The notes beneath the pieces were generated by a model. The model was not told the origin of the DNA, did not search any database, and saw only the letters and a list, made by a program, of their open reading frames with translations. A stretch of DNA of 64,000 nt from Hetaerina americana. Lineage: Eukaryota > Arthropoda > Insecta > Odonata > Calopterygidae. Position 1 is the stretch's first letter; every line of letters starts with the position of its first letter. The stretch spans positions 620,001 to 684,000 of the forward strand of contig JAKTNV010000018.1 of the NCBI GenBank assembly GCA_022747635.1. The letters are read 5' to 3'. Both the position numbers and the translations under genes were made by a program. Below are positions 45,313 to 56,698 of this stretch, in pieces.

Positions 45313-46642
45313 CTACCTTGATCAAAACGTTCCCGGAATAACCACCGTGTGGCGCTCGCATCGTTCCGATTTGAGTTCTGTTTTTTTTGTTAAATTGGTA
45401 CATGTGTTGTTGATATTCCCTTTAAATCTTAGTGTCATAACTTGACATTTGCAAAAGTTACGTAGCCAAGAGTACATCTATCTCTGTGTGTGTTGGCGAT
45501 TTTTTACAATTGCAGAAATGGATTTAAATTTGCAACAACGAACTTGTATTAAATTTTGCGTAAAAAACGGATTTAGTGGCGCACGGACGTTGGAAATGTT
45601 GCAAAAGTGTTTCGGCAACGATTCTCTAAAAAAAACGGTCGTTTACCAGTGGCACGAGCGGTTCAGAAGTGGTCGTGAGTCAATCGAAGATGATGAACGC
45701 AGTGGCAGACCATCGACATCGAAAGTCGGTGAACAAATTGATAAAGTAAAAGAAATGTTGGTCAATAACCGCAAATTAACCATCAGAGAAATAGCGGAGG
45801 ACTTGAACATTGCCTATGGATCCGCCCAAGACATTGTGGTTAATGATTTGGGTTTCCGTCGTGTAGCAGCAAAGTTGGTGCCAAAAGACCTCAATTTCAT
45901 GCGAAAAAGAGACCGTGTTGACGTCGCAAAAGACATGATTTGCGAGGCTGAATCCGATCCCACATTCATCAAAAGGATCATTACTGGAGACGAGACGTGG
46001 GTTTATGAGTACGACACGCAATCCAGACATCAGGCAAGTGAATGGCGTTCACCAAATGAGCCGAGACCAAAAAAACCACGTCGTTTTCAGTCAAAAAAGA
46101 AGGCAATGCTGACGGTTTTCATGGATTACAACGGTGTAGTGCATCATGAATTTTTGCCAGAAGGCCAGACAGTAAACAAAGAGTATTATTTGGGCGTTAT
46201 GAGACGTTTGCGTGAAGCAATTCGCCGAAAGAGACCAGAAATGTGGGCAGAAAACTCGTGGATTTTGCACCATGATAACGCACCGTCGCACAGTGCTATC
46301 ATTATTCGTAATTTTTTGACGAAAAATGCAACAAATACCATCCAACAGCCACCGAATTCACCTGATTTGGCTCCCTGTGACTTCTTTCTGTTCAATCGAG
46401 TTAAAAAACCATTACGGGGAACGCGTTTTAGCAGCCGAGAGGAAGTAATGGAAAAATCGCAGGAAGCACTGATGGACATACCGAAAACCGACCGTAACTT
46501 TTGCAAATGTCAAGTTATGACACTAAGATTTAAAGGGAATATCAACAACAGATGTACCAATTTAACAAAAAAAACAGAACTCAAATCGGAACGATGGGAG
46601 CGCCACACGGTGGTTATTCCGGGAACTTTTTGATCAATGTAG
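45313..46642 (+). mobile_element. Mariner with 150 bp terminal inverted repeats
   Basis: A 1330 bp element flanked by TA (45311-45312 and 46643-46644). Its arms, 45313-45462 and 46493-46642, are each 150 bases and differ at only a handful of positions. They begin CTAC(C/A)TTGATCAAAA and run through GGAATAACCACCGTGTGGCG to CATTTGCAAAAGTTACG. Mariner TIRs are usually about 30 bases. The near identity of the arms and the open ORF point to recent insertion. Confidence 0.93.
45518..46633 (+). CDS. Mariner transposase with intact DD34D core, unusual C-terminus
   Basis: 371 residues from the ATG at 45518, chosen because mariner proteins begin MxLxLxQR (here MDLNLQQRTCIKF). Helix-turn-helix motifs come first (VVYQWHERFRSGRESIEDD, SGRPSTSK, KLTIREIAEDLNI). 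The catalytic triad follows: Asp in ITGDETWVYEYD, Asp in LHHDNAPSH, and Asp in PNSPDLAPCDFFLFNR with the 34-residue spacing type. After MDIPKT the frame enters the right inverted repeat and ends VVIPGTF. The usual end (KCFxDWxxRWHKC..GDYFEG) is absent, so activity is uncertain. Confidence 0.9.
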   Translation: MDLNLQQRTCIKFCVKNGFSGARTLEMLQKCFGNDSLKKTVVYQWHERFRSGRESIEDDERSGRPSTSKVGEQIDKVKEMLVNNRKLTIREIAEDLNIAYGSAQDIVVNDLGFRRVAAKLVPKDLNFMRKRDRVDVAKDMICEAESDPTFIKRIITGDETWVYEYDTQSRHQASEWRSPNEPRPKKPRRFQSKKKAMLTVFMDYNGVVHHEFLPEGQTVNKEYYLGVMRRLREAIRRKRPEMWAENSWILHHDNAPSHSAIIIRNFLTKNATNTIQQPPNSPDLAPCDFFLFNRVKKPLRGTRFSSREEVMEKSQEALMDIPKTDRNFCKCQVMTLRFKGNINNRCTNLTKKTELKSERWERHTVVIPGTF

Positions 46643-46734
46643 TATTTAATGGATCTGACGCCATGCCTTTTAAACTAATCATATTTAGTTGAGAATAATC
46701 TTACGTGGAAACATTAACAATGCATGTTTTTCGA

Positions 46735-47152
46735 CTACTAATAAAACTCAATCCAGGATCCTAATCTACATCAGGTCCCTCTTCATCTCGGAGTACTTCC
46801 TTCCTCCCTTCATCCCGTCCAAATTCCCTATCACCTATTCCAGCTCTTTCCTCGTTTGCCTAAGATTCTCCCTTCTATTACAGACTTCAACATTCCGCTG
46901 CCGGTCAATACTCCCTTCATCCACTTTTCCTGCCTCCATAGGATTTCTCCCAACAAACCCCTCTCTCCGCCCACCATACCAAGTCCTTCCTCGTTTGTTT
47001 TCTTCTCTGTCCGTTTCACCTTCTCCATTCTTCTCCACATATGTACAGCACCCTCCAATCTACGTCCTTCATTCTGCTTCAGTGACCTTGTTTCCGCGCC
47101 GCATATAACAACGCTCCATATAAAAGTTTTAACCAGTCTTTTCTTAACAGGA
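46735..47152 (-). mobile_element. RTE/BovB-type LINE 3' fragment
   Basis: The minus strand encodes the RTE post-RT region (VKKRLVKTFIWSVVICGAET, EKKTNEEGLGMVGGERGLLG, EILWRQEKWMKGVLTGSGML). The match to the copies at 15.7 and 43 kb is clear. It lacks the extreme 3' end and everything upstream of the KRLVKT block. Confidence 0.85.
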
Positions 47153-48440
47153 GCTGACGCAGAGCGGGTCACCTTTCGTCCGGCTCCTAACCTTTGACAT
47201 ATATGGCATTGGTCACAATACCAGGAGTAATTATCATTCCATGTGGCTGGATTTTTTTGTTTCCGGATTACCCCCCTCGTGGCTCATCCTAATGTGGTCG
47301 TTTTCCAATGAACGAATCTACATTTCTCTTGCTGATGCGCTTTTCAGCCTTTTAATTTTCTCTGCGTCTGTTTTGGGAGCGTCAGGAGTTGCCCCAAGTG
47401 CAATCGGAAAGCACAAGCCCTTCCACCACGTCGAGGTTGTAGTCAAAGGAAGGGGATACGATGCATACATCATGGAAATCGTCCGTAGATGAATACATTC
47501 GTGCTCTTTACTTTCTTTCCGCCACATTATCCAGCGCGAATTCATTCCAATCGGAGACGCTCCCTCATCGCCCCTTCGACCGATACAGCGCTCTGTTTCC
47601 CTCCGCCGTCGCCTGGCCACTCACTGCGCCCCACACACGCACGCACCTGCCGTCGCAGCGCCCTCCCGACTGCGGTGCACGCCCTGCCACTATCCCCTCG
47701 CCTCATCCATTCCCCCTTTCACCCCCTGCCACTGACTCCACCTACGGAACCCCCATTCCCTCGCACCCCCAGAACCCAACTTCCCCTTCCCTTCCCCCTT
47801 AATGTTCCCCCGCGTCCCCTAGGGGTCTCTCCGGGCAAGGGGAGAGTGGCTCGAGGTATTCTAGAGGGGTCCGGAATAGTGAATGACGACGCTCTGAGGA
47901 TCGGCTGTGGCGCCCTAGCAGGTCGGACAAAGGGATGGGGAGGGGCGGTGCGGGGGGGGGGGGGGGTGGTCGAGTGGGTGTGGTGGGGAGTGGAGCTCGG
48001 CAGGAGAAGTGGGGTGGTGCATAAAGGGAGGCCTTGGGCTTGTGGCTGGCTGCTGGCTCGGAACTGACTTCTACCCTCCATTTCTCCCTTTTCCCCCTTT
48101 CTCTCCTCTTCCCTCCCCGCCACAGGGTTTTCGGTCACAGCCCCCCTTCCGCCATCCCTCCGCATCTTCAGGGCCGGGGTGGTCGGGACCCGCCAGTTGA
48201 TCCGAGACCAGGGCCTCCGAATCCGGCCCTCGCGATAGGGCTCCCTCGGGTTGGATTGCGATCACGGAGTAGAGTGACCGCAGCCCTTGAAGGGTCCCAC
48301 TTCATCCCTCTCTCTCCCTCTCTCTCTCTCTCTCTTCTTTTAATGTCATGCTTTTGCAAATCCGTTCTCCTCTCGTTCTCCCTCACCTTGCGATCCACTC
48401 CAACATCTCGCATTAAAAAAACAGTCTTCTACTTGGTTGA
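47153..48440. other. No gene; C-rich then G-rich block and (CT)n
   Basis: From 47560 to 47820 the plus strand is C-rich. From 47830 to 48050 it is G-rich with a run of about 16 G at 47951-47966. A (CT)n tract lies at 48306-48336. Frames over it are low-complexity. No gene signature. Confidence 0.5.
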
Positions 48441-48449
48441 TGAAGATAG

Positions 48450-48650
48450 TAGTAGTATTTGGGGGAGGTGGCCGACAGCAACGTCCCATCCGACGGACGG
48501 TGTACTCACTCATGGCGCCCTCCACAAAGCACCTCATGTAGGGATCGAGGTACCACTGAATAATATTCGACGCCGCCGGGATTCAAATCCTGGCCCCCTG
48601 GGTGGGAAGGCAGTATGATAGCCACCTCAACATCTCAATCCCCGGTTGAT
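48450..48650 (-). repeat. Candidate tRNA-related SINE
   Basis: On the minus strand a possible box A (TGGCTATCATACTG) is followed by GGATTTGAATCCCGGC, close to an RNA polymerase III box B. A region ending near 48450 follows. The arrangement resembles arthropod tRNA-derived SINEs. No second copy is in this window, so ends and family are uncertain. Confidence 0.4.
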
Positions 48651-51639
48651 GAAGCGAACGCTGCTATGTCTGTAGCTGTCCTTCATAGTATGATTACTTC
48701 GAGCAGTGCATCATCTGATCCTAAATCATTTTTTTTAATTACGATGTCTCCATTGCACGCATTATATCATAGATGGTTATTCTTATTTTTCCTCCCGATT
48801 TTGCTTTTATATATTTTATTCATAGACCTCTATTTTTTGTTTTTGTTCAGAAATGCTCAATTAATCATGTTAGTGTCTCACTTTTCATCTTCTTAGCTTA
48901 ATGCGTCCATCGGCGAGTTAATCACGTGGCGTCCGGAACAAACAAGAGGCCAACCGGTTAGATGCAACTGCAAATTCTCCATGTCAGTGCTAAATGCAAT
49001 TGCTCGTTGTTTCTTGCATCGCGCACTCATGGTGCCAACTGTTACAGTGACAGTGGGTCGATCAGTGGTATGCGTTTGGAATTTCATCTTCCTTCAAAGC
49101 TCACCTGAAAACTTACTACTGCGCCACAATCAAATCCCATATCGTCGGTCGCACGTTTCACGTTTAACGAATGCTATCATCAAGTGGCAAACGGGCATTG
49201 CATCATTATGTGACATCGGAATGGACAGACAGCCGAATGGTTTTCACGATATTCCTCTTCTTTCGAATCGTTTCCTTCTTTCATCTCCCCCCCTTCTCTT
49301 TATTTCCTCTCTTTTCCCTTCGAAGATCATTACACACAATGCACGCCCCCTCCTCCCTTTCGGGGGAAATAATATCCCCCCCCCGCCGCCTCTTTCTCCC
49401 TCCTCCGAATCCTCCCTCGCTATTTCCTCCACCTTGGCCTCCCACACTCCGGATCCCCCCTTAAGCTCCCCGCATTCAGTGGGGGAGGGTGTGCAGCGAT
49501 GTATCCGGGACCTCGTGAATGGACCCTTGCTCTCAAGCCCTCGAAGGATAAGGTCGAGAAAGGGACGTTTTGAGTGAGTCCTTGCTCCGTCGCTCGCTCC
49601 CTTTTGTTCCCACCCTTTGCCGGCCCTTTCCCTTTCCCCGCATCAACCCCACTTTGTCATCCACCGCGTATCATTTTTTAGCGAATCCCTTCCTCTCACT
49701 TTCGGGTTAAGCACTCTTTGGAGGACGGGAGGGGGGGGAGAGAGTGCTATACGCGTGGCCGTAGCTGATGGGGTGCATTTTTACTAAGTGTTCCCCCGGA
49801 TTTAACTTCTATCATCCGTCTCACCCCCCCCTGACTCAAACCTATGAATATGTTTTTTTCGCTCAAGGGTATCGCTAATAGTCTATTGAAATGAGATTAT
49901 TATTCTACGCCTGGCTTTTCCGAATGGAGAAAATAGATATCTATTCTCTCCTCCCCGTATCCCTGGATAAAATCAGTGGAGCGTTCAAGGGGGGCTTCCT
50001 TTAAATCCCCGCACGTGTTTGCTTCGTATTTTTCCCCTCGCGCGCTTACGCACTTCGAGGCGACGATGCTGCTGGAACCATTGGAAATGTATTCATTGGG
50101 TGGGGAACTGAGGCTCGCGGTTTCGATTCATATTTATGCTGCGGGCGCGTAAGTTAATCCATCCATTTCATGGCATTTGCTCAGGTGAAATTTTTCTTTT
50201 TTTTTCAAGATACACTGAGGAGGATATCTTGAATGAGCTTGGAAAAGATCACCCCATTCTTGCTGTAAAAATTGACCCTGGAAGTACTTTTCTACATCTG
50301 ATATTACTTTATGGTTTTCCTTGTAGTAATTTGTTGTGTTTTGAGCTGCATACAGCACACTAATTCCTCCGCATTGTAAAAACTTAGACTTTCTCAAATT
50401 GTTATCAATAAATCTTCAATTAACGTGTTCCTATGAAATGTGCCCATAACAATCCATAGAACTGCAATTATCAATGGCATTCACTGCCTTGACGATGTCT
50501 TTTGATGAGTCTGTAAACGTTGGGTCAGTAGAATTCAAGAAAGACGCATTGTAAAATGAATTCCTACTGAGATCATTATGGCAACTGCAAACGTAAGGCA
50601 GAAGATGCAGGAATAAGAAAGCAGAGGCACTTTCAGATAGCAATTGTATAATTTCTTGGGGAATGTTGTTCTATGAGAGAGTGTCGATACAGTTATTGAG
50701 CTTAGAAGAAATAGACTGACGGCCAGTAGTAGCTGTGATAGTGATGAGATTACCGAAGTTCACAATCAAATGAAGTATGAGGGCTCCAGTAAGTAACCTC
50801 CGTTATTCTTTAAAAAATATACTGATATAGATAGAGGAAATTTATTATTTTCATCCAAAAACCGCGTTTGCATATTCACCAAATAGGTGAAAAAATTTGT
50901 CATATCTCTGAACTAGTTTACAAATCCCTTCAGATTGAAATTCTGTCGCCTGAGATCGCAGCCAACCGATGACGTTTCGTGTTTCCATGCAACAGATTCA
51001 TACAAATCTGTGGAGAATATTATTAAGAACTAAGATATTGTAAAACACCGGTTTTCACGAACTATTTCGCCAAATTTCAGATGTGTTTCATTATTCACCA
51101 CAGACGGGTAGTCCCTTCTGTTATTATTACCATGGATATTTGTCCTTTCACTCTTAAACGAACGACAACACTGACGCACAACTCTCATTGTCACTCGTCA
51201 CATAGTACGACCCGTACAGAGCACGAATTTCCCTATGATGAATGTCAGCGCAGCTTTAAAGTTTTTTAATCAGTAAAACCGTTATTACTGAACGAATTTC
51301 AATTTTGGAGGGAATTAAAATTGTATTGCTCATTTTGACTCGCTACTGTAAGCAAACAACATACGCCGTGACCTTCCGACCACTGCAGATCGAGGCGTGC
51401 TGACCGTCAGTACGGCTCCCTCTCCTAGTTTTCACGCTGCCCGAAAACAGAGCTTAATTTCTTGACAGCCCTGGTATTACCTCCAAGAACGAGAATCAAG
51501 TTTGCCACAGTTAGAGATTATGAAGATATCATACATTTGGAATTAATAGCTGACGTATTGTTGTAACAGAGGAGATGAATTTTTGCGAGGGTCTCGTATC
51601 CAATTGGTAAGCGCCAGTCAAAATAATAATGCGTGTTTG
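48651..51639. other. About 3 kb without a recognised gene
   Basis: Mixed unique sequence. From 49250 to 49720 the plus strand is C/T-rich. Open frames of 70-200 codons here are low-complexity or motif-free. No transposon ends or RNA genes are identified. Confidence 0.5.
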
Positions 51640-51928
51640 CAAAATAATGTGGCGTGTTTCGTGGTGCATGTTCATGTGGTAGTGGTGTTTCACATTCTTG
51701 CTTGTTGTGTCCTGGCTTGCGTGTTTTAGGATGGCTTTCGTGCTTCAGCCTGGGGTGCAGTTTTTTGTTGGTTTGCGGTATATGTGTTTGCATAAGTGTG
51801 GGCGCTGCTGTGGGTGTGATTTTCCACGTTGTTGTTTTGCATGTGGTATTGTTCCCTTTTTACGGTTGGTGGCCTAACACCCTTCGCCACCCGCCCTTGC
51901 GGGGTATTATGTAGATGTAGATGTAAAA
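51640..51928 (+). mobile_element. Old family A 3' end fragment
   Basis: Family A 3' UTR from GTGGCGTGTTTCGTGGTGCA through TTGGTGGCCTAACACCC to TTATGTAGATGTAGATGTA. The hairpin is degraded: the inner half is deleted (CGCCACCCGCCCTTGCGGGG). Confidence 0.85.
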
Positions 51929-52309
51929 TGCAAACATCAGTTGTTCTAGAGGAATGGTGTCCCGAGGTCAATTGAAACGAACGTTATGGGATGCGACTAT
52001 CTCCTGTTATGATGATCAATGTGCTCATAGATTGCAGCCCAAATTAGAAAACTCATCTCGAGAGATTGACCCACCCAGGCACAGGTACATGGGATAAATG
52101 AAGTAGGGCGTAATAGAAAGGATCTCTCAGGGGGTGACAGGGAGTTTATTATGTAACAATATTCAGGAAAAATAGATGTCTCCATCCAGGATAAAAAAAT
52201 GGATGAGGAGACCTATCCTGTGAGGTCTAGATATCGGGATTTATGTCGAAAACTAGGGTCATTACGTCCGTCATGGCAGAGCGGCTTTTAGAATTAGATT
52301 TTCTAACGT
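51929..52309. other. No gene recognised
   Basis: Unique spacer between a family A 3' fragment and the 5' end of copy B6. Confidence 0.5.
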
Positions 52310-53307
52310 GTGTAGTCTGGCGTGTACTCGAGCTCGCTCCCTAGAACCGGTTCGACCCTACCTGAGACTACCTGCGTGCCTGCTGTTACATCTGTGCCTC
52401 TGTCTTTGTTCTTCCCTAGTAAAGTGTAGTTTAGTGTTAGCTTTAATTTGTGAAATAGTTTAGTTTATTTAGTTTTTGTGCTGCTTGTTGTTAGTTTTTT
52501 AATAGTGTGGTGGTATTCCTAGTGGGTACTCTTAGTGGCTTGCGGTGGTTTTTGTCCGTCGAATCTAATTGCTTATCGGTGAGTGCTTTCCTTTCTTTAC
52601 TATCTTTTTTCTTTACTTTCTTTACTATCTTCCAAAGCGTAACTTATTGATTGAGCTAAATTTAACTAACCCCTCTTAGAAATTTTATCGTAGCGTATAC
52701 AGGTTAGCTTTTGTTGGGAACTCGATAATTAAATTAGGATGGCTTCATCTAGGTCCCCTGTTGCCCTGCTCGAAGGCATTGGCGAATACGCGGCTTTAAA
52801 GGCCCGTATCGTCATGCTGGAGATAATGGTGCGGGGGCTTCGATCGGAGATCGCCGGCCGGAGGGCTCCCCTCAGGAGAAATGGTGCTCGGGGTGGAAAT
52901 ACAAAAACCCGCCGCGCCCATATGGATGCACGGATTCGTCAGAATGTTACATGTGGCTGGGCGATTAGAGACCTACCTCGTGTCCCATCTCTCAACGAGG
53001 GAGTGTCTCACGTTCGTGGGTCGGACGATTGGAGGGTCGTCTCTCGGGGCAAGGGGAAGGTAACGCTGCGGCGAGGATTGGACTCTGCGGAGGCAGATAC
53101 CATCGCCGTCTCCAACAGGTACCAGGTGCTGTCGGACGACAGCACCTACCCCTACTCCGAGGGCACTGCCTAGGGTAAGACGTCAGCGAACGGGAAGGGA
53201 GGGAATTGTAGTATTAGGTAGCTCGAATGTCCGCCGAGTAATGGTCCCATTGAGGGAAAGGGCGCGCCGCGTAGGCGTCGATCAAGGGGTGACCGCCTGG
53301 TGTATAC
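52310..53307 (+). mobile_element. Family B-related LINE copy B6, left part (5' UTR and ORF1)
   Basis: Shares the B1 5' UTR (AACCGGTT..GAGACTACCTGC, GTGAGTGCTTTCCTTT, ACCCCTTCTAGAAATTTTA-like) and most of ORF1. It is cut at 53307 by the inverted copy B5 and resumes near 57086. It provides the second independent 5' UTR in the window. Confidence 0.88.
52739..53307 (+). pseudogene. ORF1 of copy B6, frameshifted
   Basis: 145 codons match B1 ORF1 from MASSRSPVALLEG through DDWRVVSRGKGKVTLRR to YQVLSDDST. A small deletion there shifts the frame and gives a stop near 53173. In another frame the esterase start continues (IVVLGSSNVRRVM) up to the B5 junction. Confidence 0.85.
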
Positions 53308-53608
53308 ATCTACATCTACATCTACTCAATACCCCGCAAGCCGCCGCAAGGGCGTGTGGCGGGGGGTGCTAGGACACCACCCATAATTTAGAAAAGAAAA
53401 ATAATAAAAAAAAATCGCATGCAATAACGACAAAATCATATATAAAAAAAAAAAAACATGGCATACATTCATGCATGAACACTTACACCCCACACACATG
53501 CAAACACTCAAACTACCAACTAACATACACATGCACCTGAAAGTATACCTAACATCTCTATAGTGTTTAATTTTGCTCCGACTTGTAAATTGAAAGTTTT
53601 TAATATTT

Positions 53609-56600
53609 CTAAAGTGACTTCGGTTTCTTGCTATTATGATTACTGATTGTTCGGGGAAAGAATGAGTATTTGTACCTATCTGTCTTGGAATCTATCTCCC
53701 TTAGTTTATCTTTGTGGTCTGATCTACCTAAGTAGTGTGGGGCCATTATAATTCCTTCAGTGTCATATTTAAACTCGTTTGTTCTGAACCTTTCTAAAAG
53801 TCTAAGCCTCGCTTGTTCTCTCCGCACTTCAAGTGGTTCCCAGCCTAAATCCCCTAAGAGACCTGTCACACTTGTGTTTTTATCATAACAATTTTTAACA
53901 AATCTAGCGGATTTTCTCTGGACTTTATCTAATTCTTTTTGCCAAATTTTCTCCCACGGATCCCAAATACTTGCGGCATATTCCAAATGAGGTCTAACTA
54001 GAGCAAAATAACACCTCTCTTTAACTTTTTCATTACATTTCCCCACCACCCGTTTTATGAATCCAAGTTTCTTTAAAGCTGATCCGCATATTGTCCTGAT
54101 ATGTGCTCCCCATGAAAGGCGTGGTGTTAGAACAACCCCCAAATATTTAACTTGATTTGCCGTAGTCAATACTGAACCCTCTATTTTGTAGTTTATATCC
54201 TGTTCCTCGCTTCCTTTATTCCAAAATTTCAAAACTGCACATTTATCTATATTAAGTGTTAATCCCCATTTATTGCACCATCCCGAGATATTGTCTAAGT
54301 CTCTAGAGAGTAGCTCGCGATCTAGTTGGCTCCTTATTTCCCTGTATATCACCGTGTCGTTAGCAAATAACCTTAGATTGCTACTAACGTGTGTGCTTAA
54401 GTCATTTATGTATATTAAGAACAGAAGAGGCCCTATTACACTTCCCTGGGGGACGCCCGAAGTAACATCTCTCTCCGTTGAGCACAACCCATCTATGACT
54501 ACTATTTGTTTGCGGTTTGACAAGAAGTCCCTAATCCAATTAATTATTTTCTCATTGATCCCATAGTATTTAAGTTTGTGTAACAATTTATTGTGTGGGA
54601 CTTTGTCGAAGGCTTTTTTGAAATCCAGGAATACTGCATCGACTTGGGTGTTGTTTTCTCCCGATCTAAGTATATCGTGAATGAAGAGACCAAGTTGTGT
54701 TTCGCAAGATCTGCTTTTCCTAAATCCGTGCTGGTTGTGGATTAGTATTTTCCTACTATCAAGAAATTTCATAATGTTAGTGACAATAACGTGTTCCAAT
54801 ATTTTACAAGAGATCGATGTTAAAGAAATGGGTCGGTAATTGGTTGGTTTATCCCTATCGCCGCCTTTATAGATGGGAGTTATATGGGCTAGCTTCCAGT
54901 CGCGAGGCACTGAGCCTTCTTCTATCGATTTTAGAAAAACAATATGTAAAAATGGGGCAATGTCGTCAGCTAATTCCTTTAATATTCTAGCAGGTATTTC
55001 TTCCGGACCAGGTGCCTTGTGTGCTTTGATACTACGGAGCAGATGTACTATTCCCTGCTTGGTCAGTGTTAGATCGCTCATGTGTTCCCCGGGTGGGTGT
55101 GGAGGATCGTTTGGTGCGTTTGTGTTTTTGTTGTAGACGCTCTGGAAAAAATGGTTTAAAATATTTGCCTTTTTCACGCTATCTGTAATGATTTCTCCAT
55201 TTTCCGTCTTCAAAGAGTGAACAGTGGGACGTTTACCCTGTATTTCCCTAACATAGGACCAGAATGACTTTGGATTTTCCTCAAGATATTCGCTTAGCAT
55301 TTTAGATTTAAAAGAGTGTAGTGCTGTGCGCATAATACTTTTCGTCTTACTACGACATTCTTTTAGTAGCTGTTTGGTTGTATGCACAAAACTTATATCG
55401 TCACTTTTTAAACTCTTTTTGAAATTTGACTGTAGCTTTCTTTGCCTTCTTAATGCCGATCTGACTTCCCCGTTGTACCATCTAGGTTCCTTACTGTCGC
55501 ATTTGAGTTTGGACGGGATGTACGTCTTTATTCCTTCGCGTAAAATATTTAAGAAATAATTCCAAGTGGTCTCTGTATTTGTTGTCAGTGTTTTTGTCTT
55601 GTATTCCGGTAATTTTATCTTTAAATATTCTCTTAGTCCGTTAAAATTTGCCTTGTTGTATAGATATATTTTACGCTTTTCTTTGTTTATTTTGACGAAC
55701 TTAGTTTTTAACTCCACAAGAATAGCCTTATGGTCACTGATTCCGTCTATTATTTCAATGTTAGTAATGATTTCGGGCATAGAAGTCGCAAAGATGTCTA
55801 GTATGCTTTGGCCCCGTGTTGGTGATTTAACTATTTGTTCTAAGGAGTGTTTTGTGAATATATGAAGGAGTTCTTGGCATGAATCTCTGTTTTTGGCAGA
55901 TTTTCCCACGCAGTAGTTTTCCCAGTCAATTGACGGTAGATTTGTGTCACCAGCGATTATAGTAATACTGTTGCTTTGTCTGCTGCTGATAGTGGATATT
56001 TGTTCATCGAGCTTGTGTAGGACATCTGTGTTAGAATCTGGGGGTCTATAAAATGAACACACGTATAGGCTTCTGCCGTTGTAGTCCTTAATGTTGCACC
56101 AAACGCTTTCTATGTCATCTACGTCGCATTCATATCGTTGGCTACTAAGATGTGACTTTACTGCAATGAATACTCCCCCACCCAACCTATTTGGTCTGTC
56201 CCTTCTGTAAATTGTGAAGCCGTTTGGAAAAACCTCATTGTTTGCTATATCTCCCGTGAGCCAACTTTCTGTTCCAACTACTATGTCTGCGTTTGTACTG
56301 ACAAAAATATGTTCAATATCCGATATTTTGTTTCTAATGCTACGGCAATTTAATGTTATAATTTTAATATGGCTAATAACTTCTTGTTTTTCGGTTTTAT
56401 GTACGCTAACAAAACTGTTTTGAGACGATTCGTGGTGAACAGAGACAAAAGCATTACATTCACTTGCATTGCTATCTGTTATGTATGTAGAGGCACCAAT
56501 TTTATTAAATTTACGTGGGTTATATGTTGTTTTAACGCAAGTGCTTGTTTGTTCAATATTTTTGGGGATTTGAGAGGCATTACCTGAACTGAATTGACAA

Positions 56601-56698
56601 AAAGCGCTGGATTCTACTTTATTTTTCCCAATATATGACCTACGCTCTTGCCTACCAGCTATGCTAAACCCTCGACACGTGTTCGTGTAACCTACGCG
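53609..56698 (-). CDS. CR1-type ORF2 with mutated RT active site (copy B5)
   Basis: Open along its length like B1 ORF2, with the endonuclease (FYRPPDS, AGDTNLPSIDW, ISDHKA) and RT (HGFRKSRSCETQLGL, FLDFKKAFDKVPH, GVPQGSVIGPLLF) visible. The catalytic motif reads FANDTVIY where B1 has FADDTVIY, a single G-to-A change on the coding strand that replaces an essential Asp. The protein is probably inactive. As in B1, no ATG precedes most of the endonuclease. Confidence 0.88.
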   Translation of the reverse strand, partial: RVGYTNTCRGFSIAGRQERRSYIGKNKVESSAFCQFSSGNASQIPKNIEQTSTCVKTTYNPRKFNKIGASTYITDSNASECNAFVSVHHESSQNSFVSVHKTEKQEVISHIKIITLNCRSIRNKISDIEHIFVSTNADIVVGTESWLTGDIANNEVFPNGFTIYRRDRPNRLGGGVFIAVKSHLSSQRYECDVDDIESVWCNIKDYNGRSLYVCSFYRPPDSNTDVLHKLDEQISTISSRQSNSITIIAGDTNLPSIDWENYCVGKSAKNRDSCQELLHIFTKHSLEQIVKSPTRGQSILDIFATSMPEIITNIEIIDGISDHKAILVELKTKFVKINKEKRKIYLYNKANFNGLREYLKIKLPEYKTKTLTTNTETTWNYFLNILREGIKTYIPSKLKCDSKEPRWYNGEVRSALRRQRKLQSNFKKSLKSDDISFVHTTKQLLKECRSKTKSIMRTALHSFKSKMLSEYLEENPKSFWSYVREIQGKRPTVHSLKTENGEIITDSVKKANILNHFFQSVYNKNTNAPNDPPHPPGEHMSDLTLTKQGIVHLLRSIKAHKAPGPEEIPARILKELADDIAPFLHIVFLKSIEEGSVPRDWKLAHITPIYKGGDRDKPTNYRPISLTSISCKILEHVIVTNIMKFLDSRKILIHNQHGFRKSRSCETQLGLFIHDILRSGENNTQVDAVFLDFKKAFDKVPHNKLLHKLKYYGINEKIINWIRDFLSNRKQIVVIDGLCSTERDVTSGVPQGSVIGPLLFLIYINDLSTHVSSNLRLFANDTVIYREIRSQLDRELLSRDLDNISGWCNKWGLTLNIDKCAVLKFWNKGSEEQDINYKIEGSVLTTANQVKYLGVVLTPRLSWGAHIRTICGSALKKLGFIKRVVGKCNEKVKERCYFALVRPHLEYAASIWDPWEKIWQKELDKVQRKSARFVKNCYDKNTSVTGLLGDLGWEPLEVRREQARLRLLERFRTNEFKYDTEGIIMAPHYLGRSDHKDKLREIDSKTDRYKYSFFPRTISNHNSKKPKSL

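Noticed and set aside
47489..48067. 192-codon proline-rich frame
   Set aside because: C-rich low-complexity sequence followed by a G run; no motif.
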